Under the pieces are notes generated by a model that did no database searches, was not told the origin of the DNA, and saw only the letters and a list, made by a program, of their open reading frames with translations. From Georgenia sp. M64 (GTDB lineage: Bacteria > Actinomycetota > Actinomycetes > Actinomycetales > Actinomycetaceae): a DNA stretch of 64,000 nt. This document shows, piece after piece, positions 42,805 to 53,861 of the stretch; position 1 is the first letter of the stretch; each line of letters starts with the position of its first letter. Position numbers and translations under genes: made by a program. Location: contig NZ_CP145809.1 of NCBI RefSeq assembly GCF_038049925.1, positions 124,001 to 188,000 on the forward strand, given 5' to 3'.

Positions 42805-42822
42805 GTCCGTGCACGCACGGAC
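42805..42822. terminator. Hairpin between the convergent hemerythrin and metH genes
   Basis: GTCCGTG (42805-42811) pairs with CACGGAC (42816-42822) around CACG. It can serve both converging genes. Confidence 0.6.
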
Positions 42823-42845
42823 CCGCGGCGAGCGTCGTCCGGCGC

Positions 42846-46532
<3,687 letters not shown>

Positions 46533-46572
46533 GGGTCTCACCTCCGTCCGGGCCGACACGGTGCCGATCCGT

Positions 46573-46585
46573 CTACCCAGGGTAG
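46573..46585 (-). promoter_or_regulatory. metH -10 box within a 13-bp palindrome
   Basis: CTACCC-A-GGGTAG is a perfect odd palindrome; read on the minus strand it contains TACCCT (46584-46579), a good -10, about 40 bases before the metH start codon. It could be a repressor site. Confidence 0.45.
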
Positions 46586-46696
46586 GTCGGCGTCCGGATG
46601 GTGGAGAGGTGGTCCCGCCAGGTGGGCGCGGACCCGAGCTCGCCGGTCCTTCGCGGTCAGGAAGGGGAACGCGCTCGCGAAGGCGCGCTGCCCCCA

Positions 46697-46709
46697 TATG
46701 CTTCGCGGG
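46697..46709 (+). promoter_or_regulatory. Leaderless -10 box before a ten-codon leader ORF
   Basis: TATGCT (46697-46702) is followed by seven bases and the ATG at 46710. Confidence 0.5.
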
Positions 46710-46742
46710 ATGAGGACCGTTCCGGAGGACCGATTTGAGTGA
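46710..46742 (+). CDS. Ten-residue leader peptide overlapping the next start codon
   Basis: ATG 46710 begins [10 protein letters not shown] and stops at TGA 46740-46742, overlapping the TTG start at 46735 in another frame. The -10 spacing suggests a leaderless transcript beginning at this ATG. Its codons run across the GGAGGA ribosome site of the next gene, so its translation could tune or couple that gene. Too short for homology; the call rests on geometry. Confidence 0.4.
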   Translation: MRTVPEDRFE

Positions 46743-47220
46743 CAACCGACATTCCTCAGCCCACCCGGAGCGGTCGCCGTGGCACGGAGCCGCCGGGCCC
46801 CACAGCGGGCAGGCGCGCGCGCCCGTCCCGGCGAACCGGTACGTGCAGCTAGCCCCGACCGGGACGGTCCGCGGGACCGGGACTGTGATCGTCCTGATGA
46901 TCCTCACGCTGGGCCTGTACCGCCTCTACTGGTACTACTCGGTCCACGACGAGATGCGACGCCACACCGGTACCGGTATCGGCGGCGGTGCCGCAGTTCT
47001 CATCGCCCTCTTCGCGGGCGTCGTCTCCCCGTTCCTGGTCGCGCACACGGTCGGTCGGCTCTACGAGTCGCGATCGTGGAGACCGCCCGTCTCGGCACTC
47101 ACCGGCTTGTGGGTCGTGCCCGGCGCCGCTCTTGTGATCGGTCCTCTGATCTGGTTCGTCCGCACCAACGGCGCCCTCAACGACTTCTGGCGCGGCGCGC
47201 GGCTCGCCTGGTCGAGGTAG
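46735..47220 (+). CDS. DUF4234-like membrane protein
   Basis: A 161-residue membrane protein. After a polar N-terminus (about 1-45) come a helix ([31 protein letters not shown]) matching the DUF4234 pattern and two more helices ([30 protein letters not shown] and [28 protein letters not shown]). Function unknown. TTG 46735 is the start because GGAGGA lies seven bases upstream; no ATG or GTG fits. It is divergent from metH. Confidence 0.75.
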   Translation: MSDNRHSSAHPERSPWHGAAGPHSGQARAPVPANRYVQLAPTGTVRGTGTVIVLMILTLGLYRLYWYYSVHDEMRRHTGTGIGGGAAVLIALFAGVVSPFLVAHTVGRLYESRSWRPPVSALTGLWVVPGAALVIGPLIWFVRTNGALNDFWRGARLAWSR

Positions 47221-47374
47221 TCAGAGTCACCGGTTGAGCCGACGGATGTGGTCGCCGCGTCCGTGGGTTGTGCGCCGTCCTGGGATGACAGGGACGTGGA
47301 CGCCCGCTCGAGGAATGGCGACGGGGCTTTACCGGCGGTGTGGTCATCTGCCCCCTTTTCGGAGGGCTGGCAAG

Positions 47375-49420
47375 ATGGGCGGCATGGTCATCTCCGCGGA
47401 CGGTCCGGACCGCTCGACGTCCGCCCGGCCGGTCGGGGGCACGCCTCCTCCAGTTCTCCGGGCGCGGCCTCCGGCACCCGGGCGGGGAGCAGCGTTGTTG
47501 GCCGTCGTCCTTCTCTCGGCCGGACTCGCCGCGTGCACCTCGGGGCCGCCGTCGGCGGATGGCGCCGCGGAGGACCTCGCCGCCGCCCTGCAGAGCGGAG
47601 ATCTCACCGCCGCGCCGCTGGCGTCGGAGGGGCGTGAGACTGCCCCCGCCGAGGCCGCGGAGGTGCTCGGCGCGGTCGGTGATCTCCCACGCCAGGTGGA
47701 GGCCACCGTCGGCGGGGTCGACGACAGCGGTGAGAGCCCGGTCGTCCCGGTCGAGCTGGTGTGGACCGTCGACGTCGACTCCACGCCGGCCGACCTCACC
47801 TGGACGACGACGGCGGAGCTCATGTACGACGGCGAGTCGTGGCTGGTGCCGTGGGCGCGGACCCTTGTGCACCCTGACGTCGACGGCGGCGGTGTCCTCG
47901 ACCTCAGCCGGACGCCGGCGGCGCGCGGGACCGTGCTCGGTGCGGGCGGCGTCGACATCGTCACGGAGCGGGAGGTGCTGCGAATCGGCGTCGACAAGGC
48001 CAACGCCGCCGACCCCACGGCCGCGGCGCTCGCCCTGGCGGAGATCCTGGGCTTCGACGATCACCAGGGGTACGCCGACCGGGTCGCCGCCGCGGGGGAG
48101 CGTGCCTTCGTCGAGGCGATCGTCGTCCGCCGGTTCGACCACGGCGACCTCGACGTCGAGGCTGCCCTGGCCGTGCCCGGTGTGCTCGGGGTCGAGGGCA
48201 CCCTTCCGCTCGCCCCGACCGCGGAGTTCGCCAGGCCGGTCCTCGGAACGGTCGGGGCGGCGACGGCGGAGATCGTGGAGGAGTCGGAAGGTGCTGTACG
48301 GGCGGGCGACGTCGTCGGGCTCTCCGGCCTCCAGCGCCAGTACGACGACGCCCTGCGCGGGGAGCCGGGTACGACGGTCGTGCTCCGGCACGGTGATGGG
48401 ACCACCGAGGAGCTGTTCGAGTCGGAGCCGCAGCCCGGGGCGGACGTCACCACCACCCTCGACCCCGAGCTGCAGATGGTCGCCGAGGGGATTTTGGAAC
48501 CGGTGAGCTCGGCCAGTGCGCTCGTGGCCGTGCGCCCGTCCACCGGCGAGGTGCTCGTCGCGGCGAGCGGTCCGGGCTCCGCCGGGCTGAGCACCGCGAC
48601 CCTGGGGACCTATCCCCCCGGGTCGACCTTCAAGGTCGCCACCGCGTTGGCACTGCTGCGCTCCGGCCTGGCACCGACGGACGCGCTCGAGTGCCCGGCC
48701 ACGGTGGTCGCTGACGGCCGCGAGTTCCCGAACTACCCCGGCTTCCCCGACGACGGGCTCGGCGCGACCACCCTGGAGCGAGCGATCGCGACGTCCTGCA
48801 ACACCGCCCTCATCGGGGTGCGGGACCGCGTGTCCGCCGGCGACCTGGCCGCGGCCGCCGCCAGCCTGGGGCTCGGGGTGCCGGCCGACGTCGGCGTGCC
48901 TGCCGTGGCCGGTGACGTCCCGGTCGACCAGGAGGGGACCGAGCTGGCCGCCGCCATGATCGGGCAGGGCCGGGTCACCGCCTCGCCGCTGGCGATGGCG
49001 ACCGTGGCGGCGAGCGTCGCCGCCGGTGCGCGGGTGAGCCCGGTCCTGGTCACCGACGTCGGCGGGGAACCACCCGCGGCGTCGGAGGGGGACCGTGACG
49101 GCGCGGGCGACGACGGCGCAGGGAGTGGTGCGGATGTTGCCGAGCCGGCGCCGCTCACCGAGGAGGAGGCCGCTGCCCTGCGCGCGATGATGCGCGCCGT
49201 CGTCCTGGAGGGGACCGGCACCCGTCTCTCCGGCGTGACCGGTGACGTCCACGCGAAGACCGGCACCGCGGAGTACGGGGAGACCGGCGCCACCCGCGAG
49301 CACGCTTGGACGATCGCCTTCCGCGACGACCTCGCTGTCGCCGTCTTCGTCGAGGAGGGCGTCTCGGGGGCGGACACCGCCGTCCCGCTCGTCGCGCAGT
49401 TCCTCGAGTCGGTGCGGTAG
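47375..49420 (+). CDS. Lipoprotein-type penicillin-binding transpeptidase
   Basis: A 681-residue class B-like PBP. The N-terminus ends in LLSAGLAAC with Cys54 as a lipidation site, unlike the uncleaved anchor of most PBPs. Residues about 60-165 resemble the NTF2-like MecA N-terminal domain, followed by a dimerisation region and the transpeptidase: Ser417-Thr-Phe-Lys420 (SxxK), Ser474-Cys-Asn (SxN) and Lys628-Thr-Gly (KTG). It crosslinks peptidoglycan outside the membrane. A 25-residue acidic insert lies near residue 570. ATG 47375 is nine bases after GGAGG; ATG 47384 is an alternative. It resembles mycobacterial PbpA/Rv2864c-type proteins. Confidence 0.92.
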   Translation: MGGMVISADGPDRSTSARPVGGTPPPVLRARPPAPGRGAALLAVVLLSAGLAACTSGPPSADGAAEDLAAALQSGDLTAAPLASEGRETAPAEAAEVLGAVGDLPRQVEATVGGVDDSGESPVVPVELVWTVDVDSTPADLTWTTTAELMYDGESWLVPWARTLVHPDVDGGGVLDLSRTPAARGTVLGAGGVDIVTEREVLRIGVDKANAADPTAAALALAEILGFDDHQGYADRVAAAGERAFVEAIVVRRFDHGDLDVEAALAVPGVLGVEGTLPLAPTAEFARPVLGTVGAATAEIVEESEGAVRAGDVVGLSGLQRQYDDALRGEPGTTVVLRHGDGTTEELFESEPQPGADVTTTLDPELQMVAEGILEPVSSASALVAVRPSTGEVLVAASGPGSAGLSTATLGTYPPGSTFKVATALALLRSGLAPTDALECPATVVADGREFPNYPGFPDDGLGATTLERAIATSCNTALIGVRDRVSAGDLAAAAASLGLGVPADVGVPAVAGDVPVDQEGTELAAAMIGQGRVTASPLAMATVAASVAAGARVSPVLVTDVGGEPPAASEGDRDGAGDDGAGSGADVAEPAPLTEEEAAALRAMMRAVVLEGTGTRLSGVTGDVHAKTGTAEYGETGATREHAWTIAFRDDLAVAVFVEEGVSGADTAVPLVAQFLESVR

Positions 49421-49465
49421 GCCGGACCTGCCCTCTCGCCCGCCCGGCCGATCGCCCGCCCGGCC

Positions 49466-49486
49466 GATCGCCCGCCGCGGGCGATC
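49466..49486. other. Perfect 21-bp palindrome in the repeat-rich spacer after the PBP gene
   Basis: GATCGCCCGC and GCGGGCGATC are exact complements around a single C. Its tight centre makes it a cruciform or protein site as much as a hairpin; a terminator role is possible. Short CGCCCGGCCGAT repeats precede it. Confidence 0.65.
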
Positions 49487-49509
49487 CCGTCGCGAACGAT
49501 CCCTTCGTC

Positions 49510-49562
49510 GCCGAACGATCACCCCGTAACCGAGTGAGAGTGGTCTACCGGGATCGTTCGGC
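49510..49562. other. 11-bp inverted repeat with 31-base loop
   Basis: GCCGAACGATC (49510-49520) and GATCGTTCGGC (49552-49562) pair exactly. A further CGAACGATC copy lies near 49493. The second arm runs into the 40-bp tandem repeat. Confidence 0.6.
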
Positions 49563-49670
49563 AACAAAGTGATCAGTGGCGGAATGTCCCGCTGCTGCGG
49601 GCAACAGAGGGATCAGTGGCGGAATGGCCCGGTGCGGCTGGTCACAGAGCGCTCAGTCGCGAACCAGCGG
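49561..49670. repeat. 40-bp tandem repeat, about 2.75 copies
   Basis: Copies start at 49561, 49601 and 49641 with exact 40-base spacing; the core GATCAGTGGCGGAATG is shared by the first two and the third is decayed. The 300-base spacer 49421-49720 thus holds a palindrome, an inverted repeat, this repeat and a leaderless promoter, but no gene. Confidence 0.82.
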
Positions 49671-49708
49671 CCGGGCTCGTGTTCGCCCGGGCCGCCCGGC
49701 ACCCGCCC

Positions 49709-49720
49709 TACGGTGAGACC
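49709..49720 (+). promoter_or_regulatory. Leaderless -10 box of the Trp-rich orphan gene
   Basis: TACGGT (49709-49714), six bases, then GTG at 49721. Confidence 0.55.
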
Positions 49721-50851
49721 GTGAGCATCGACCCGAACGAGCTGCTGGCCGGTCCCCGCGGCAGGCGGCTGTGTCTCGTGCTCGCAGCGACGCCCGGTGA
49801 GGGCGGTGGTGCTCGGGAGGCCGAGGAGCTCCGCGTCGCGGTGACGTGGGCGGCGTACGACCTCGACCCGGGCCGCGGGACGTCCCGGGTCGTGCTCGCC
49901 TTCGCCGACGCGACGGGGACCGCGGAGCCCGAGGTGCCACGGTCCTCGAGCGCCGACGTCGCCCACCTCCTCGACGCCGTGCCGCTGAGCGCCCCCGGCC
50001 CGCGCACACTGCTCGACGCCCTGGGCCTGGCGGTCGACTTCGCGCGCTACTGGCAGGAGCCCGACGGCGAGGACGTCCTCGCCGCGGCCCAGGAGGTGCG
50101 TGAGGCCCTCGCCCGGGTCGCGCACGTCGTCGCCGGTGCAGCGGCGGCAGCATGGTGGACGAACCCGGTCGACAGGTCGGACCAGTGGTCGGTGACGTTC
50201 ACGGACGGGCCGACGCCGACGCCGACGCCGGCGCCGCCGCCGGAGACCGTGGCCGAGCGCCTCGCGAGGTGGCGTCATGGCGCGGCCGCCGAGGAGGCGA
50301 GGGCCGCGCGGGAACGTCCCCACGATCCGAGCGCGAGCTGGAGCGGCACGTGGTGGTCGACCCCACCGTCCGACCTCAGACGCACCACCCGCAGGCTCGC
50401 GGGCCTCGGCCCCGCCGGACTGTGGCTGGTGGAGGACGCCGGGGGCTGGGACGAGGCCACCGCGCGACCGGTCACGGTCCCGCCCGAGGCGGCGGTGTAC
50501 GAGATCGACGGGCCATTGGCGTGGGCGGAGCTGTGCCGGCGCTACCCCCTCGAGGTGACGGCGTCGCGCCGGCACGACTGGTACCGGACCACGGGACAGG
50601 ACTCCCGCTGGGTCCAGCCGGACTGGTCCCGCGTCGCGGCCGACGTCGACGCGGTGCACCTGACGGTGGCCGGCTACCTCACGACCGCCGGCCGGGCGAT
50701 CCCCGTCACCGACGACCTGCGCACCGTGCTCGCGGGCTGGAACCCGGACGAGACCTTCTGGCTGACCGACCGCGTCACGCCCGCCGCGGAGGAGCAGGGC
50801 TGGGCACGCGACGACGACGGCGGGTGGCGGGTCGTCCCCCGACCGCGCTGA
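49721..50851 (+). CDS. Uncharacterised Trp-rich cytoplasmic protein
   Basis: A 376-residue protein I do not recognise. The N-terminal part (about 1-165) is alpha/beta with LCLVLAATPGEG and helices; a Pro/Thr linker (TPTPTPAPPP, near 170) joins it to a C-terminal domain with many Trp residues (SWSGTWWSTP, DWYRTTGQDSRWVQPDW, ETFWLTDRV). No signal peptide or membrane helix. GTG 49721 is preceded by a leaderless -10 box; the open frame upstream runs into the tandem repeat and is not coding. It is convergent with the anti-sigma gene, one base between stops. Confidence 0.7.
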   Translation: MSIDPNELLAGPRGRRLCLVLAATPGEGGGAREAEELRVAVTWAAYDLDPGRGTSRVVLAFADATGTAEPEVPRSSSADVAHLLDAVPLSAPGPRTLLDALGLAVDFARYWQEPDGEDVLAAAQEVREALARVAHVVAGAAAAAWWTNPVDRSDQWSVTFTDGPTPTPTPAPPPETVAERLARWRHGAAAEEARAARERPHDPSASWSGTWWSTPPSDLRRTTRRLAGLGPAGLWLVEDAGGWDEATARPVTVPPEAAVYEIDGPLAWAELCRRYPLEVTASRRHDWYRTTGQDSRWVQPDWSRVAADVDAVHLTVAGYLTTAGRAIPVTDDLRTVLAGWNPDETFWLTDRVTPAAEEQGWARDDDGGWRVVPRPR

Positions 50852-50852
50852 G

Positions 50853-51635
50853 CTACGCCGGCGGCATCGCGACGATCGGCGTCGTGGTCGGCTGCGCCGA
50901 TCCGCCGGCCGGCTCGACCGTCATGGCGAGGACGGCCCCCTCGGGCACCGGCGCCACCTCGGTGCTCGCCAGCCCGTCGCGCGCCTCGACGATGCCCGCC
51001 GAGGTGGGTCCGCCGTCGTCGATCACCCAGAGCTGGTAGTCCTGGTCGCCCTCGAGGGCCGGCAGGTCCCGCACGGTGAAGAACGCGCCTTCGTCGCCGA
51101 CGACGGCGACGGCGCGACCCCCGCCGGTCACGTCGGCGCTGAGCAGCTCGGCACCCGGCCTGGCGAGCGCCTCGGTGATCGAGGCGACCTGGTCCTCGGC
51201 GAGCTGGGCGCGCTGGGCCTGCTGGACGGCGAGGGTGCCCGGGATCGCCGCGGCGAGCAGCACCGCGGCGGCGGCCAGCCAGCGCTGGTGGCGCGGCGCG
51301 GCGCGGCGGGCGGAACCGCTCCGGCCGGCGGTGGCGGCAGGGACTGTCGTGGGCAGGTGCGCCTCGCGCGAGGTGCCCGCGGTGCGGCCGGCGGCCGGGG
51401 CGCTCTCCTGCGGGGTCGTCGCGACGGCGGCCAGGACGGCCTCCCGCAGGGCCGGGGGCGGCGGGGCGGCCTGGCTGCCGGCGAGCATCGCGGCGGTCTC
51501 GCGCAGCGCCCGGGCCTCGGCGGCGACCTCGGGGTCCTCGCGGATGGCGCGCTCGACGGCGGCGCGCTCGACGTCGTCGACGGCGTCCAGCGCCCACGCA
51601 CCCAGGAGCTCGCGCTCGGCGCGGTGATCGCTCAT
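50853..51635 (-). CDS. rskA: Anti-sigma-K factor
   Basis: A 260-residue single-pass membrane protein. The cytoplasmic N-terminal region (ELLGAWALDAVDDVERAAVERAIREDPEVAAEARALRETAAML, about 9-52) is the sigma-binding domain; a linker leads to a transmembrane helix (WLAAAAVLLAAAIPGTLAV, about 118-136) and an outer RskA domain (GGGRAVAVVGDEGAFFTVRDLPALEGDQDYQLWVIDDGGPTSAGIV). It holds SigK inactive until a regulated proteolysis signal. Its ATG overlaps the sigK stop (ATGA), fixing the start and indicating coupled synthesis. Confidence 0.93.
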   Translation of the reverse strand: MSDHRAERELLGAWALDAVDDVERAAVERAIREDPEVAAEARALRETAAMLAGSQAAPPPPALREAVLAAVATTPQESAPAAGRTAGTSREAHLPTTVPAATAGRSGSARRAAPRHQRWLAAAAVLLAAAIPGTLAVQQAQRAQLAEDQVASITEALARPGAELLSADVTGGGRAVAVVGDEGAFFTVRDLPALEGDQDYQLWVIDDGGPTSAGIVEARDGLASTEVAPVPEGAVLAMTVEPAGGSAQPTTTPIVAMPPA

Positions 51636-52291
51636 CGGTCCATCCCCAGACAGGTTCGCAGGCGGAGCAGGCCGTCCCGGATGCGGGACTTCACCGTCGG
51701 CAGGGAGGCGGCGACGTCCTCGGCGACCTCCCGGTAGGTCCGGCCCCCGTAGTAGGCGCGGGTGACGGCGTCGCGCTGGAGGTCCGAGAGGGTCCCGAGG
51801 CAGCTCAGGATGCGGTCACGGTCCTCGCGCTGGACGACGGTCTCGGCGACCTCGTCGAAGGGCCGGTCGTAGTCGCGGGCCGAGGCCCGGTGGTCGCGGT
51901 CGCGCTCGGACTGGACGGCGCGGACCCGGTCCACCGCCCGCCGGTGCGCCATGGTCGCGACCCACGCCAGGGCGCTGCCGCGGCCGGGGTCGAACCGGCC
52001 GGCGGTGCGCCAGACCTCCAGCAGCACCTCCTGGGTGACCTCGGCAGCCTGGTCCGGGTCCCGCAGAACCCGCAGCGCCGTGCCGTGCACCATCGGGGCG
52101 GTCTCGCCGTACAGGACCGCGAAGGCCTCCTGGTCCCCCCGGGCGACGGCGGTGAGGAGGGCGTCGACCCGCTCGGCCCGGTCGTCGCGCGTGCGGCCGG
52201 TCTCGTGCGGCGGCGTGCCGCGCCGGGTGTCCTCGCTCGGGGCGGCCTCGCTCGCGCCGGCCCCTGTCTGGGCCCGTCCGGGGAAGGTCAC
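51632..52291 (-). CDS. sigK: ECF sigma factor SigK
   Basis: A sigma-70-family ECF factor of 219 residues. Region 2 is AFAVLYGETAPMVHGTALRVLRDPDQAAEVTQEVLLEVWRTAGRFDPGRGSALAWVATMAHRRAVDRVR; region 4 is ILSCLGTLSDLQRDAVTRAYYGGRTYREVAEDVAASLPTVKSRIRDGLLRLR. I chose GTG 52291, which has CACAAT six bases upstream (leaderless); the in-frame ATG at 52402 would add 37 atypical residues and run through hairpins. The SigK/RskA order and overlap match the mycobacterial pair, whose targets include secreted antigens. Here the adjacent upstream lipoprotein gene is a candidate target. Confidence 0.88.
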   Translation of the reverse strand: MTFPGRAQTGAGASEAAPSEDTRRGTPPHETGRTRDDRAERVDALLTAVARGDQEAFAVLYGETAPMVHGTALRVLRDPDQAAEVTQEVLLEVWRTAGRFDPGRGSALAWVATMAHRRAVDRVRAVQSERDRDHRASARDYDRPFDEVAETVVQREDRDRILSCLGTLSDLQRDAVTRAYYGGRTYREVAEDVAASLPTVKSRIRDGLLRLRTCLGMDR

Positions 52292-52327
52292 CCACCCATT
52301 GTGTCCCGGATCGTCCGGCCGGGCCGC

Positions 52328-52371
52328 CGGTGTGTCGAGAGCCGGGCCGCGCCCCCGGTCGCGACACACCG
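52328..52371. other. Long inverted repeat upstream of sigK
   Basis: CGGTGTGTCG (52328-52337) pairs with CGACACACCG (52362-52371), with an inner CCGGG/CCCGG hairpin. It may end transcription from the lipoprotein gene or form part of the sigK control region. Confidence 0.55.
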
Positions 52372-52375
52372 ACGG

Positions 52376-52416
52376 CGGGCGGTGGACCGTCAGCCTCGCC
52401 ATCGGTTCACCGCCCG
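52376..52416 (-). terminator. Hairpin after the duplicated lipoprotein gene
   Basis: CGGGCGGTG (52376-52384) pairs with CACCGCCCG (52408-52416), 20 bases past the stop of the minus-strand gene. Confidence 0.5.
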
Positions 52417-52435
52417 TCGTCAGTGCTGGGGTCCG

Positions 52436-53764
52436 TCAGGCCTCGACCAGCGCCTCGGCGAGGGAGTCGATCGCCCCACCGAGGGTCTGGACGTGCATGG
52501 CGAGCCCCTCGGCGACGGCGTCGGCGGGCAGCTCGCCGCCGGAGATCTCCTCGAAGAACGCCCCGGCCTCGCCGCGGTAGCCGTCGAGCTCGATCAGTGC
52601 GGCCGCCGCGGCCTCGTCGTCACCGGACGCGACGGCGTCCGCGTAGTCGACGAAGTAGCCGATGTGCTCGCGCCACAGGGCGAGGAACGACTCGCCCTGC
52701 TCGGCCCCGGCGAGGGACCCGACGGCCTCGGACAGGGCCACGGAGTTCTCGTCGAGGGTGGCCGCGGCCGCCTCGAACGCCGCCGAGGACATGCCGCCGT
52801 CGGAGGTGTAGGCCGTGAACACGGCGAGCCCGGCGAGGTAGACGTGCTCCTGCAGGCCTGCGGTGAGCTGGGCGCGCAGGGTGGCGGCCTCGTCGGCCGG
52901 GTCGCCCTGGAGGCCCGCGGCGGAGGCCAGACCGCCGGCGATGACCGCGGCGCCCTCCCCGACGTGGGCGGCGGCGGCCTGCAGCGAGCCGTACGCCTCG
53001 GGACTGCCGGCGGCGAGGTCGTCGATGGCGGCGGTGAGCGTGGTGACGTGCATCTCCAGGGACATCGCGACGTCCGCGGCCGGCAGGGCGCCGCCGCTGA
53101 CCTCCTCGAAGAACGCCCCGGCCTGGCCGGTGTAGCCGTCCAGGGAGGCGAGGGCCGCGTCCCGGGCGGCGTCGTCCCCGCCCTTGACGGCGACGGCGTA
53201 GTCGACGAAGTAGCCGATGTGCTCGCGCCACAGGGCGAGGAAGGCCTCGCGCTGCTCGTCCCCGGCGAGGGAGCCGACGGCGTCGGCGAGGGCGACGGAG
53301 TTGGCGTCGAGGGTGGCGGCGGCCGCCTCGAACTCGGGCGAGTCCGCGCCGGCGGTGTAGGCGGTGGCCACGCCGATGCCGGCGAGGTAGACGTGCTCCT
53401 GGAGCAGGGCGGTCAGGCCGGCGCGCAGGTCGGCGGCCTCGGAGTCGGTCTCGCCCGGGATCTCCAGGGCGGCGGCGAAGCCGGCCGCGAGGGTGGCCGC
53501 GGTCTCCGGCATGTGCTGGGCTGCCGTGCGGGCGTCGGCGAACGGGTCGCCGGTGCCCATCGGCATGACGGTGGCCGGCACCTCGGGCGCCGCCGACATC
53601 TCCTCGGTCATCTCCTCGGTGGCGTCGGTGGTCATCTCCTGCGTGGGCGTCGCCGCGGGGGCGGCCTCGGGCTCGGAGCTGCCGCAGGCGGCGAGGCCCA
53701 GCGTGAGGGCGATCGCGGCGCTGAGCGTGGCGGTGGGGCGGCGAAGCATGCGTGTGGTGGACAT
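52436..53764 (-). CDS. Lipoprotein made of two near-identical helical halves, function unknown
   Basis: A 442-residue lipoprotein: MSTTRMLRRPTATLSAAIAL then TLGLAACGSS, with Cys30 after a LAAC lipobox. A Thr/Glu/Met-rich linker precedes two repeats of about 170 residues. Each contains LLQEHVYLAG or GLQEHVYLAG, AFEAAAATLDxNSVALxxAVGSLAG, FLALWREHIGYFVDYA, a GAFFEExSGG segment and a MHVxTLxxAIDxLA helix; the halves match over most positions. Conserved His (EHVYL, REHIGYF, MHV) and Met/Glu could bind metal. I recognise no named family. It lies between sigK and the ferritin-like pair, suggesting an envelope stress or metal role, by context only. Confidence 0.8.
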   Translation of the reverse strand: MSTTRMLRRPTATLSAAIALTLGLAACGSSEPEAAPAATPTQEMTTDATEEMTEEMSAAPEVPATVMPMGTGDPFADARTAAQHMPETAATLAAGFAAALEIPGETDSEAADLRAGLTALLQEHVYLAGIGVATAYTAGADSPEFEAAAATLDANSVALADAVGSLAGDEQREAFLALWREHIGYFVDYAVAVKGGDDAARDAALASLDGYTGQAGAFFEEVSGGALPAADVAMSLEMHVTTLTAAIDDLAAGSPEAYGSLQAAAAHVGEGAAVIAGGLASAAGLQGDPADEAATLRAQLTAGLQEHVYLAGLAVFTAYTSDGGMSSAAFEAAAATLDENSVALSEAVGSLAGAEQGESFLALWREHIGYFVDYADAVASGDDEAAAAALIELDGYRGEAGAFFEEISGGELPADAVAEGLAMHVQTLGGAIDSLAEALVEA

Positions 53765-53861
53765 GTGACTTTCCCTCGTCTCGTTGGTGCGGTCGTCAGG
53801 GGTTCGGGGCCATGCCCGGATCGGATGGGTGGGAATCTGCGGAGCGGTGGTGAGCGGCGGT

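Noticed and set aside
46533-46709. Cobalamin or SAM riboswitch upstream of metH
   Set aside because: The leader from the predicted start is only about 40 bases and I find no B12-box or SAM-box elements.
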